DNA of 14,010 nt from contig JBBPYK010000005.1 in assembly GCA_038199985.1 (NCBI GenBank), forward strand, positions 1 through 14,010. Direction: 5' to 3'. Under the pieces are notes generated by a model that was given only the letters and a program-made list of their open reading frames with translations, searched no databases and had not been told where the DNA came from. This stretch comes from Arthrobacter_J sp038199985. Its GTDB lineage: Bacteria; Actinomycetota; Actinomycetes; Actinomycetales; Micrococcaceae. Within the stretch, counting starts at the first letter, position 1, and every line of letters begins with the position of its first letter. Below are positions 6,439 to 13,309 of the stretch, in pieces. The position numbers and the translations under genes were made by a program.

Positions 6439-7488
6439 TCAGCCTCCGATGTATGACATCTCGATTTTCTTTCTTCCGGCTGGCGCAAGTCCACCCGTCC
6501 GGGAGCTTCGCAGCTCCGAGTATCGGTCAGTTCGGCTGCGCCAGATACCAGCCATGACCTCAGAGAGTTCTTCATCTGTTGCCCCAGCGCGAAGCAGCGC
6601 TCGAAGGTCATGTCCTTCTGTGGCGAACAGACACGTGAATAACTTACCCTCCGTGGAAATGCGAGTTCGGGTGCAGGTGCTGCAGAAAGACTGGGTGACG
6701 CTGGAAATTACGCCAATTTCACCCCCGGTGTCCTTATAGCGCCAACGTGCAGCAGTTTCGCCAGCATAGTTAGGCTCGATAGCTTCTAGAGGGAACGCCT
6801 CATTGATCCTGCTCACAACCTCCGACGACGGCACAACTTCCCCCAGTTCCCAGCCGTTGCTGCTGCCCACGTCCATGTATTCGATGAAGCGCAGGATGTA
6901 CGGAGTGTCCCTGAAATGCCGGGCCATCGGCACAATGTCGTGATCATTGTGACCCCGTTTGACCACCATATTGATTTTGATGGGGCCAAGCCCCGCATCA
7001 TGGGCGGCGTCAATCCCCTTCAGGACTTTCGCGACCGGAAAGTCCACGTCGTTCATGGAGCGGAATGTCGCATCGTCCAGCGAATCAAGGGAAACTGTGA
7101 TGCGGTCCAGCCCCGCGGCCTTCAACGACTCTGCTTTAACGGCAAGGGCCGATGCGTTGGTGGTCAAGGCAACGTCCACCTGTTTGCCTTCCGGAGTGCG
7201 GAGCTCCGCCAGCATGCCGATGAGTTCCTCCAGTCCTTTCCGAAGCAGTGGTTCACCGCCGGTGAGTCGGAGCTTTTCGACGCCGTGCGCCACAGATATC
7301 CGGGCTAAGCGCGTGATCTCCTCGAAGGTCAGCAGCTCTTCGCGAGGCAGGAAAGTGTAGTCGCGGCCAAACACTTCCCGCGGCATGCAGTACACGCAGC
7401 GGAAGTTGCAGCGGTCGGTTACCGAAATGCGCAGGTCCCGGAGTGGGCGGTTGCGGGTGTCCAGGAGTTCGGAGGGAGTCATGAACAC
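6439..7488 (-). CDS. moaA: GTP 3',8-cyclase MoaA (molybdenum cofactor biosynthesis)
   Basis: Radical SAM enzyme that, with MoaC, turns GTP into cyclic pyranopterin monophosphate, the first step of molybdenum cofactor synthesis. The N-terminal 4Fe-4S motif DRCNFRCVYC gives Cys27, Cys31 and Cys34. The SAM-binding TGGEP is at 76-80. The C-terminal second cluster has Cys269, Cys272 and Cys286 (CSTCTRTR). The protein ends in the Gly-Gly pair typical of MoaA, so it is complete at 349 residues. The start could be GTG 7488 (an AGGG lies 10 bases upstream) or ATG 7482, two codons later; the protein hardly differs. No other molybdenum cofactor gene lies in the window. Divergent from crp, its upstream region holds a CRP-type operator that could act on it. 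Confidence 0.96.
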   Translation of the reverse strand: MFMTPSELLDTRNRPLRDLRISVTDRCNFRCVYCMPREVFGRDYTFLPREELLTFEEITRLARISVAHGVEKLRLTGGEPLLRKGLEELIGMLAELRTPEGKQVDVALTTNASALAVKAESLKAAGLDRITVSLDSLDDATFRSMNDVDFPVAKVLKGIDAAHDAGLGPIKINMVVKRGHNDHDIVPMARHFRDTPYILRFIEYMDVGSSNGWELGEVVPSSEVVSRINEAFPLEAIEPNYAGETAARWRYKDTGGEIGVISSVTQSFCSTCTRTRISTEGKLFTCLFATEGHDLRALLRAGATDEELSEVMAGIWRSRTDRYSELRSSRTGGLAPAGRKKIEMSYIGG

Positions 7489-7526
7489 ACGCTACGCGCC
7501 CTGTGGTGTGAACGCGAGGACCGTCA

Positions 7527-7542
7527 TTCCACTCGCGTGGAA
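7527..7542. repeat. Short perfect inverted repeat between moaA and crp
   Basis: TTCCAC at 7527-7532 and GTGGAA at 7537-7542 are separated by TCGC. It lies 39 bases upstream of moaA and just beside the CRP-type site. With four loop bases it could be a small protein operator or a hairpin in a moaA leader. There is no following T-run, so it is not a terminator. Confidence 0.4.
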
Positions 7543-7547
7543 CATGT

Positions 7548-7563
7548 TGTGACATCGATCACT
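7548..7563. promoter_or_regulatory. CRP/GlxR-type operator upstream of crp and moaA
   Basis: The 16 bases read TGTGA-CATCGA-TCACT, nine of ten matches to the CRP/GlxR consensus TGTGA-N6-TCACA, with a palindromic centre (ATCGAT). It lies 114 bases before crp and 59 bases before moaA. The crp product has a recognition helix nearly identical to those of GlxR and mycobacterial Crp, which bind this consensus, so autoregulation and control of moaA are both plausible. A TAAGGT (7565-7570), -10-like for crp, directly follows the site; if used, bound Crp would overlap the promoter. Confidence 0.72.
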
Positions 7564-7667
7564 GTAAGGTGAGTATTGACTTACGCACTGCGGGGCCATG
7601 TGCGTGTGATTAGGTATTACTTGCGGATGACGTCAGGCAAAATGAGAGCAAGCGTCACAAACTAAAC

Positions 7668-7672
7668 AGGAG
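7668..7672 (+). promoter_or_regulatory. Ribosome binding site of crp
   Basis: AGGAG lies 5 bases before the ATG at 7678 and fixes the start of crp. Confidence 0.7.
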
Positions 7673-7677
7673 TTTTC

Positions 7678-8355
7678 ATGGATATCGAGGTTCTGCGCCG
7701 TGCGCCACTGTTCGCGTCTCTAGGCGATGACGTCTTTGCGGCTCTCACTGAAGAGCTCACCGAAGTAGATCTCTCTCGTGGTGCGTCAGTATTCCGCGAG
7801 GGCGATCAAGGCGACCAGCTGTATTTCATCGTGTCCGGAAAAATCAAGCTCGGCCGCACGGCCCAGGACGGACGCGAGAACCTCCTTGCTATCCTCGGCC
7901 CGGGCGAGCTGTTCGGCGAAATGGCGCTATTTGACCCGAGTCCCCGAACCGCTACGGCAACCGCAGTCTCCGAGACAAGATTGGCTGGCCTTCGCCACGA
8001 TAACTTGCGCATGCTTCTGCAGAGTCGTCCCGAAGTCTCTGTACAGCTGCTCCAGGCCTTGGCACGTAGGCTCCGCCGCACCAACGAGTCCTTGGCTGAT
8101 CTGGTGTTCTCCGATGTTCCCGGCCGTGTTGCAAAGGCGCTCCTGGACCTGGCAGACCGCTTTGGTCGTCCAGCCACGGACGGCGTCCTTGTCGCTCACG
8201 AGCTCACTCAGGAAGAGCTCGCACAGCTGGTAGGCGCTTCCCGCGAGACGGTCAATAAGGCTCTGGCCGAGTTCGTTCAGCGCGGCTGGCTGCGACTCGA
8301 AGCCCGCGCCGTCGTGATCCTCGACATTCAGCGGCTACGGCAGCGTAGCCGCTAG
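7678..8355 (+). CDS. crp: Crp/Fnr-family transcriptional regulator (GlxR/mycobacterial Crp type)
   Basis: Cytosolic dimeric cyclic-nucleotide-responsive regulator of 225 residues. The N-terminal cNMP-binding domain (about 1-120) has the phosphate-binding cassette FGEMALFDPSPRT at 79-91, with Glu81, Arg90 and Thr91 where cAMP contacts are expected. The dimer helix runs about 115-145 and includes ARRLRRTNESLADL. The winged helix-turn-helix with TQEELAQLVGASRETVNK at 177-194 holds the DNA-recognition helix. The stretch from ARRLRRTN to ETVNKALA is very close to Corynebacterium GlxR as remembered, so it is probably the actinobacterial global Crp, not an FNR: no N-terminal cysteines are present. 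A matching operator lies upstream. It converges with the NUDIX gene, 42 bases apart, with no clear terminator between them. Confidence 0.95.
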   Translation: MDIEVLRRAPLFASLGDDVFAALTEELTEVDLSRGASVFREGDQGDQLYFIVSGKIKLGRTAQDGRENLLAILGPGELFGEMALFDPSPRTATATAVSETRLAGLRHDNLRMLLQSRPEVSVQLLQALARRLRRTNESLADLVFSDVPGRVAKALLDLADRFGRPATDGVLVAHELTQEELAQLVGASRETVNKALAEFVQRGWLRLEARAVVILDIQRLRQRSR

Positions 8356-8397
8356 TACGTACTTCATCTCGGGGGTAGGATCCACGCAGTGGCTGGC

Positions 8398-9312
8398 TCA
8401 GCGGCCGCGCTGCGCGGACCCGCCCTCAGTTGCGACGTTGGTTTGAACCTGCAGCATGTATTCGCCATCCTGCTCAATGAGTTCCGGCTGGAACGTTCTT
8501 AGCGGGCGTTTGTGTGCAAGATAAGCAATGCAGCCTTTGGAAGATGCGATCTTCTCCAGCATCACCGACACAGCTGGAACAGTGATTTCGCTCAGGATGA
8601 GGCCGCCTGCGAGTTCTTGGCCTGTTTCGTCGCCCAGTGCTGTGCTTTCTTGATTTTGGACGATGTGGGTGGCGCACTTCCAAGCCCCCCAGATACCTTT
8701 ACTGGCGAGGAGTGAGGCTTGCTGATTCACGGGTTGGGCCGCACCGAAGTACTGAGTGTTGAATCGGCGGTGAGCAAAGTCCGGGGAAAGCCAGCGCGAG
8801 AGCGGTTTGAGCAGGTCGGTTCGTACGCCCAATGCCCGCCTCTTCAGCAGTGAAGCAAAACTTTCGTCTTCGGCAGCAACGGCCTCTCGCGCCACCATCC
8901 ACTCGGGACCTCGATTGTTTTCGAGTACCGATGAGTCATCGGGGCCTGCCAGAAGGATTCCTGTTTCCTCAAATAATTCCCTGATGGCCGCGAGGACGTA
9001 TTGCCGGGCAATCTGATGATCATTGATACCGAGGTAGACGGACCACTGAAGGGGGGTGGGCCCGTACCAGTTCACCGGTTCCTCATCGCTGGGCAACAGG
9101 CTTCCACCGGGAAACGCCACCGCACCCAGCGGCGATTCTCCTCCGCGATAGGTGAGGTACGTCTCCGTGCCCGCCGCGGTGTCGCGGACCAGCACCACCG
9201 ATGCCGCGCGGCGTGGTTTGACGGGTGTTCGTTCACCGTGTTCTATCCAGCTCTGCGCCGCCCCGAGCTGGTGCGGCGGGATGCGGAATAGCCGGGTTCT
9301 CTGCTCAGGCAC
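8398..9312 (-). CDS. NUDIX hydrolase with a split Nudix box (NUDT19-like)
   Basis: Predicted hydrolase of a nucleoside diphosphate-linked compound, 304 residues. Core signature elements are AVAFPGGSLLPSDE at about 64-77 and REL-FEETG at 111-118, where Glu115 and Glu116 should bind the metal. Between the glycine start of the box and RELFEETG there is an insertion of roughly 28 residues. The same layout is known in mammalian NUDT19, a CoA diphosphohydrolase, so a CoA or acyl-CoA substrate is possible but not shown. The start is GTG at 9312, nine bases after the RidA stop; no strong ribosome binding site is seen and it probably depends on the upstream genes. Last gene of the DUF4177-RidA-NUDIX set; it converges on crp. 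Confidence 0.88.
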   Translation of the reverse strand: MPEQRTRLFRIPPHQLGAAQSWIEHGERTPVKPRRAASVVLVRDTAAGTETYLTYRGGESPLGAVAFPGGSLLPSDEEPVNWYGPTPLQWSVYLGINDHQIARQYVLAAIRELFEETGILLAGPDDSSVLENNRGPEWMVAREAVAAEDESFASLLKRRALGVRTDLLKPLSRWLSPDFAHRRFNTQYFGAAQPVNQQASLLASKGIWGAWKCATHIVQNQESTALGDETGQELAGGLILSEITVPAVSVMLEKIASSKGCIAYLAHKRPLRTFQPELIEQDGEYMLQVQTNVATEGGSAQRGR

Positions 9313-9321
9313 TGGAACAGG

Positions 9322-9813
9322 CTAGGCGAACTCTACGATGACTTCCACCTCGACCGGCGCGTCGAGCGGCAGCACGGCAACCCCGACGGCGGACCTGGCG
9401 TGCACTCCGGCGTCGCCAAATACTTCACCGAGGAGTTCAGAAGCTCCGTTGATAACGCCAGGCTGTCCGGTGAACGTGGGATCCGATGCGACGAATCCCA
9501 CAACCTTGACCACCCTGGTAATGCGGTCAAGGTTGCCCAGTCGTTCTTTGATGGCAGCGAGTGCATTGACCGCACAGGTGGCGGCCAGCTTCTTCGCTTC
9601 CTCGGGCGTGACCCCTGCGCCTACCTTGCCTTCGCCTGTGAGTTCACCCTTAATAAAGGGCAACTGTCCGGAGGTGTAAACATAGGAGCCACTGATGACA
9701 GCGGGAACGTATGCTGCCACTGGAGGCGCTACTTCGGGAAGTGTAATGCCGAGTTCGGTGAGCCGCTTTTCGACGGCGGATTCGGCCGTTGGGGCCGAGT
9801 TGTCAGCGTTCAA
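9322..9813 (-). CDS. RidA/YjgF family enamine/imine deaminase
   Basis: Trimeric small protein family that hydrolyses reactive 2-aminoacrylate-type enamines and imines formed by PLP enzymes. The 163 residues contain YTSGQLPF at 46-53, KVVGFVASDP at 103-112 and the C-terminal block HARSAVGVAVLPLDAPVEVE at 138-157. In that block Arg140 corresponds to the arginine needed for deaminase activity in RidA. The start is taken as TTG at 9813: it lies 2 bases after the stop of the small DUF4177 gene and has GAAGG 7 bases upstream. A start further up in the same frame would run through the DUF4177 gene in the wrong frame. Its M. tuberculosis counterpart appears to be Rv3678c in the same gene neighbourhood. 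Confidence 0.9.
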   Translation of the reverse strand: MNADNSAPTAESAVEKRLTELGITLPEVAPPVAAYVPAVISGSYVYTSGQLPFIKGELTGEGKVGAGVTPEEAKKLAATCAVNALAAIKERLGNLDRITRVVKVVGFVASDPTFTGQPGVINGASELLGEVFGDAGVHARSAVGVAVLPLDAPVEVEVIVEFA

Positions 9814-9815
9814 GG

Positions 9816-9971
9816 CTATGCCTTCTCTCTCTTCAGGTAAGCAACGAGCCCGTTGTTGTCCGGTCCTGGAATGACCTGAACGAGCTCCCAGCCGTCTTCT
9901 CCCCATTGGTCGAGAATCTGCTTGGTTGCGTGGATGATGAGCGGAATTGTGGTGTACTCCCATTTGGTCAT
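9816..9971 (-). CDS. DUF4177-like small protein, 51 residues
   Basis: Short gene starting at ATG 9971 and ending TAG 9816. The protein begins MTKWEYTTIPL and continues through QILDQWGEDGWELVQV (18-33) to a lysine-rich end, LKREKA. The pattern W-E-Y near the N-terminus plus a GEDGWELV segment is the hallmark of DUF4177 proteins, whose function is unknown. The same small gene sits next to RidA in mycobacteria (Rv3678A, from memory). It lies 2 bases before the RidA start, and its last codons contain the RidA ribosome binding site, so the two are surely co-transcribed. No Shine-Dalgarno precedes its own ATG; a -10-like TAGTCT (9984-9979) seven bases before it would fit a leaderless transcript. 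Confidence 0.82.
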   Translation of the reverse strand: MTKWEYTTIPLIIHATKQILDQWGEDGWELVQVIPGPDNNGLVAYLKREKA

Positions 9972-10008
9972 GCTTCACAGACTAGCTGGTGCTTGTAAAG
10001 TAGGTTTC
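9972..10008. promoter_or_regulatory. 37-base divergent promoter region between DUF4177 and the PBP gene
   Basis: On the plus strand TTCACA (9974-9979), a 16-base spacer and TAAAGT (9996-10001) resemble a sigma-70-type promoter. Its start point would fall at or next to the A of the PBP ATG. On the minus strand TAGTCT (9984-9979) is placed the same way before DUF4177 but has no good -35. The two elements overlap, so both promoters could hardly be occupied at once. Confidence 0.45.
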
Positions 10009-12279
10009 ATGGCAGCTCGTAATTCCCCTATTTTTGACACGGCTACCACCCTGGGAAAAATCATGGCCTTCTTGGGCGTGAGTGCTCTCAGCGGTGTGTT
10101 GGCGGCTGGACTTCTGGTCCCGGTGGCTGCGGCCGCGGGCACTGGCGCGTCCGCCTCCGTCGACTTCTTTGAACAGCTTCCGGCTGAACTTGAACGGGCT
10201 CCGTTGGCTCAACCAACGAAGATGCTCGCTTCGGACGGATCGCTGATCGCCACTCTCTATGAGGAGAACCGGCAACCCGTAAAGTTGGATGCGATCAACG
10301 AAAACATGACCGACGCCATTATTGCCATTGAGGACAACCGCTTTTATGAGCACGGTGGCGTGGACATGGAGGGCATTTTTGCTGCGGCTGCCAGCAACCT
10401 CAGCAGTGATACAACCCGCGGCGCATCCACGCTGACTCAGCAGTACGTCACCAACGTTTTGCTCAATGCGGGCTCCGGCCAGATGAGTGGCAGCAAAACC
10501 ATCGGCGACAAGCTGCGCGAGGCCAAGCTGGCCATTGCCGTCGAGAAGAAGATGTCCAAGGACGAAATCCTTGCTGGCTACTTGAACCTTGTGCCATTCA
10601 CTGGCTCCGTTTTCGGCGTTGAGGCTGCCGCCCAGTACTTCTTCAATGTTGATGCCAAGGACTTGTCTGTCCCTCAGTCGGCAATGCTGGCTGGTGTAGT
10701 CAACGGGCCTTCGTACTACAGCCCGGAGGCCAATCCTGAGCGCTCTCTGGAAAGACGAAATCTGGTGCTGCGCAGCATGCTCAAGTACGAGAAGATCACG
10801 CAGGAAGAGTACGACGCCGCCGTCAAAACTGATCTTGGCCTCAACATCACTCCCCTTCCAGCGGGTTGCTACGGCGCCGTTCAAGCGGACTATTTCTGCC
10901 AATACGTGGCCAATAAAATCCTGAACGATTCCACGTTCGGTGAGACGCGCGAAATTCGTCAGGCAACGTTGTTTCGTGGCGGTCTGACCATCAAGACCAC
11001 GTTGAATGCCAAGATCCAGGATGCCGCTAAGAGTTCCGTCATGGAGACAGCCGCTGCCGCCAAGAGCTCAGAGGGTGTTGGCCACTCGATGGTGACCGTT
11101 GAGCCAGGTACGGGCAATGTCTTGGCCATGGCGCAGAACACCAAGCTGAACCCAGCGCCGGACAAGAAGAACAGCGTTTTTAACTTCAACGTTGATAAAT
11201 ACGATGGCGGTGATCCCACGAAGCCGTTGGATGGTTCTGGCGGATTCCAGCCCGGCTCCACTTTCAAGCCGTTCACCGTGGCGGCTTGGCTGGATGCCGG
11301 TAACGCTCTCAATGACGTCGTTGATGGCAGCAAAACCACCTACCCTGTAGGTGATACGTGGGAGGCGAGTTGTCTTCAAGGTGGCGAACACGTTGTCGGG
11401 CCAGAAGACTACACCCCGCAAAACTACAACGATGAGCACTACGAAAATTACACCGTGCTGAAGGGCCTTGCCCAGTCCTACAACACGATCACTATGGCGA
11501 CTGCAAAGCAGCTGGACCTGTGCCGCATCTTTGATATCGCGTACGCCGCGGGCGCCCACAATGGACGAGGCGCGGAAGGCAAGTTGGAAAAGTTCAAGGT
11601 CATGCCAGCAGGGCTGCTTGGAGCCGAGAATGTTTCCCCACTCTCCATGGCAACGGCCTTTGCGACTTTTTCCGCCGAGGGTCTGCGGTGCGAGCCACGT
11701 GGGATTACCTCGGTTACGGCTGTTGATGGGCGGGAGTTCGAGGTCCCGGGCAAGTCCTGTGAGCAGGCCCTCCCCAAGGACGTGGCGCGAGGCGTCAACT
11801 ATGCAACGCAAGAGGTCATGAAGACCGGCTCAGGCGCACTCCTGGATGTAGGGGGGGTACCAGCTGCCGGTAAGTCGGGAACGAACAACGAACGGTCGCA
11901 AACCTGGTTCATGACATACACCTCGTCGATGTCCACGGCGAGCTGGCTAGGCAATTGGAAGGAAAACAAGTCCCTCGCAAACCTGAGCATTGGCGGGCAG
12001 GTGTACCCGGAAATTGATGGTTCATTCATCGCTGGTCCGTCGCTTGCGAACATGATGCAAAAGGTCTCGGGTCTCGTACCGGCGAAGGAGTTCCAGAATC
12101 CGCCGTCGGACATGCTCTATAGCCCAGCGCCGACCCAGCGTAACCCTCCGGTCATCACTCCCCCGGGTAACCGTGACGGTGGCAATAATGGTGGTGGAAA
12201 CAACGACGGTGAGTGGAGGATTGGTCCACCGGCCGACAAACCGGGACCGCCCAAGGACAACGACGACAAAGACGACTAA
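10009..12279 (+). CDS. Class A penicillin-binding protein (bifunctional peptidoglycan glycosyltransferase/transpeptidase), PonA2-like
   Basis: Membrane-anchored cell-wall synthase of 756 residues that polymerises lipid II and crosslinks stem peptides outside the membrane. A short cytoplasmic end is followed by a membrane segment (about 18-36). The glycosyltransferase-51 domain has Glu108 in EDNRFYEHGG, GASTLTQQ at 138-145 and EKKMSKDEILAGYLN. The transpeptidase domain has Ser417-x-x-Lys420 in PGSTFKPF, Ser490-Tyr-Asn492 and Lys622-Ser-Gly-Thr. The C-terminus is a proline-, glycine-, asparagine- and aspartate-rich tail; no PASTA domain is evident. The start is ATG 10009; an upstream in-frame TTG at 9922 would overlap DUF4177. 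Promoter spacing suggests a leaderless mRNA. Position next to DUF4177-RidA and the phosphoesterase matches mycobacterial ponA2. Confidence 0.94.
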   Translation: MAARNSPIFDTATTLGKIMAFLGVSALSGVLAAGLLVPVAAAAGTGASASVDFFEQLPAELERAPLAQPTKMLASDGSLIATLYEENRQPVKLDAINENMTDAIIAIEDNRFYEHGGVDMEGIFAAAASNLSSDTTRGASTLTQQYVTNVLLNAGSGQMSGSKTIGDKLREAKLAIAVEKKMSKDEILAGYLNLVPFTGSVFGVEAAAQYFFNVDAKDLSVPQSAMLAGVVNGPSYYSPEANPERSLERRNLVLRSMLKYEKITQEEYDAAVKTDLGLNITPLPAGCYGAVQADYFCQYVANKILNDSTFGETREIRQATLFRGGLTIKTTLNAKIQDAAKSSVMETAAAAKSSEGVGHSMVTVEPGTGNVLAMAQNTKLNPAPDKKNSVFNFNVDKYDGGDPTKPLDGSGGFQPGSTFKPFTVAAWLDAGNALNDVVDGSKTTYPVGDTWEASCLQGGEHVVGPEDYTPQNYNDEHYENYTVLKGLAQSYNTITMATAKQLDLCRIFDIAYAAGAHNGRGAEGKLEKFKVMPAGLLGAENVSPLSMATAFATFSAEGLRCEPRGITSVTAVDGREFEVPGKSCEQALPKDVARGVNYATQEVMKTGSGALLDVGGVPAAGKSGTNNERSQTWFMTYTSSMSTASWLGNWKENKSLANLSIGGQVYPEIDGSFIAGPSLANMMQKVSGLVPAKEFQNPPSDMLYSPAPTQRNPPVITPPGNRDGGNNGGGNNDGEWRIGPPADKPGPPKDNDDKDD

Positions 12280-12290
12280 TCGCGGATAAC

Positions 12291-12297
12291 AAGGGGG
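12291..12297 (+). promoter_or_regulatory. Ribosome binding site deciding the phosphoesterase start
   Basis: AAGGGGG lies 5 bases before GTG 12303. It makes that codon a better start than ATG 12312, which would be 14 bases away, or the upstream in-frame ATG at 12213 inside the PBP gene. Confidence 0.6.
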
Positions 12298-12302
12298 CTA
12301 CT

Positions 12303-13226
12303 GTGGACGATATGAAAAAGATAACGGGCGCAGCGGCTGTCATCACGGTTGCCGGTGCCGCTGCTTTCGCCTATGGGAGCCTTATCGAGCCAAGGCGGTT
12401 CACGGTACGTGAGGAGACCGTTGCGGTGTTGCCGCCAGGCTCGAAGTCGCTGCGGGCACTTCACGTCTCGGACATTCATCTCGTTCCGGGCCAGCATGCC
12501 AAGATCGACTGGCTGAAGAGTTTGGTGGCTCTGGAACCGGATCTGGTGATCAACACCGGCGACAATCTGAGCCACCCCAAGGCCGTTGGCCCTTTGTTGG
12601 AAGCCTTGGCACCCTTGATGCGATTTCCGGGTGTCTTTGTTCCGGGCTCCAACGACTACTACGCGCCTTCCATGCGCAACCCATTCAGCTACTTCACGTC
12701 GCCGTCGAAGGTGAAACATGAGCCCAAAGCGTTGCCGTGGCCTGAGATGTTCAACGCGTTCGGCAAGGCCGGTTGGGTTGATCTGACAAACCGCAACCAA
12801 TCGCAAGTGTATGGTCGGCTGCGGCTGGACTTTAGCGGCGTCGACGATCCGCATCTTGGCCGGGACGTCTTTGCGGGCTTCCCCCTTGGCAGTTCAACCG
12901 GGCCTGGCGCACCGAACGTGCGTATCGGCGTCGCGCATGCACCGTATCAGCGTGTCTTGGACTCCTTCACGGATGGGGACGCGGATATTATTTTTGCGGG
13001 CCACACTCACGGCGGACAGATCTGCATCCCCGGGTACGGCGCCCTTGTGACCAACTGCGATCTGCCGACGTGGCGAGCCAGTGGACTCACTGTATGGGAG
13101 AACAACGGGAAGTCAGTGCCGCTGAACGTTTCAGCTGGAATTGGGGCTTCGCGTTTCGCTCCGGTCCGTATTGCGTGCCGCCCAGAAGCTGTCCTGGTGA
13201 CGCTGACGGCAAAATCCTCTTCGTAG
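12303..13226 (+). CDS. Membrane-anchored metallophosphoesterase, YkuE/YaeI-like
   Basis: Calcineurin-type phosphoesterase of 307 residues that uses two metal ions; its substrate is unknown. An N-terminal hydrophobic segment (about 7-27, rich in alanine) is a signal anchor, so the enzyme probably acts outside the membrane. Metal-ligand motifs in order are Asp57-Ile-His59 in VSDIHL, Gly86-Asp87-Asn, Asn117 in GSND (the usual GNH/D position), His212 in AHAP, and His234/His236 in FAGHTHGGQ. The set is complete. It starts 23 bases after the PBP stop and is probably co-transcribed with it. The same pairing of class A PBP and phosphoesterase occurs in mycobacteria (ponA2 and Rv3683, from memory), which hints at a role in cell-wall or lipid turnover without proving it. 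Confidence 0.9.
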   Translation: MDDMKKITGAAAVITVAGAAAFAYGSLIEPRRFTVREETVAVLPPGSKSLRALHVSDIHLVPGQHAKIDWLKSLVALEPDLVINTGDNLSHPKAVGPLLEALAPLMRFPGVFVPGSNDYYAPSMRNPFSYFTSPSKVKHEPKALPWPEMFNAFGKAGWVDLTNRNQSQVYGRLRLDFSGVDDPHLGRDVFAGFPLGSSTGPGAPNVRIGVAHAPYQRVLDSFTDGDADIIFAGHTHGGQICIPGYGALVTNCDLPTWRASGLTVWENNGKSVPLNVSAGIGASRFAPVRIACRPEAVLVTLTAKSSS

Positions 13227-13309
13227 CAGTCGTTGATCGGGACTTACCAACCGCTGTGAACTAGGATGGTTGCTGGAGGCCACAACCAACCCTTTACGCG
13301 AGAGCCGGC

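Noticed and set aside
5561..6739. Long plus-strand open frame of 392 codons
   Set aside because: It lies antisense to the hydratase and moaA, crosses the gap between them, is serine- and arginine-rich without any domain motif, and is explained by codon bias of the real genes.
7576..7581. TTGACT as the -35 of crp
   Set aside because: No acceptable -10 sits 16-18 bases downstream.
7605..7620. Second CRP site starting with TGTGA at 7605
   Set aside because: The right half reads ATTAC at the required spacing and matches poorly.
8356..8397. Bidirectional terminator between crp and the NUDIX gene
   Set aside because: Only a four-pair hairpin (CCAC-GCA-GTGG) is visible, without T-runs.
9922..10008. 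Upstream extension of the PBP by 29 residues from TTG 9922
   Set aside because: It would overlap the DUF4177 gene on the other strand, its sequence does not look like a membrane-anchor prefix, and ATG 10009 has promoter-like spacing and a normal N-terminus.
9982..10902. Minus-strand open frame of 306 codons
   Set aside because: It is antisense to the PBP, whose glycosyltransferase motifs are unmistakable; the reverse frame shows no motif.
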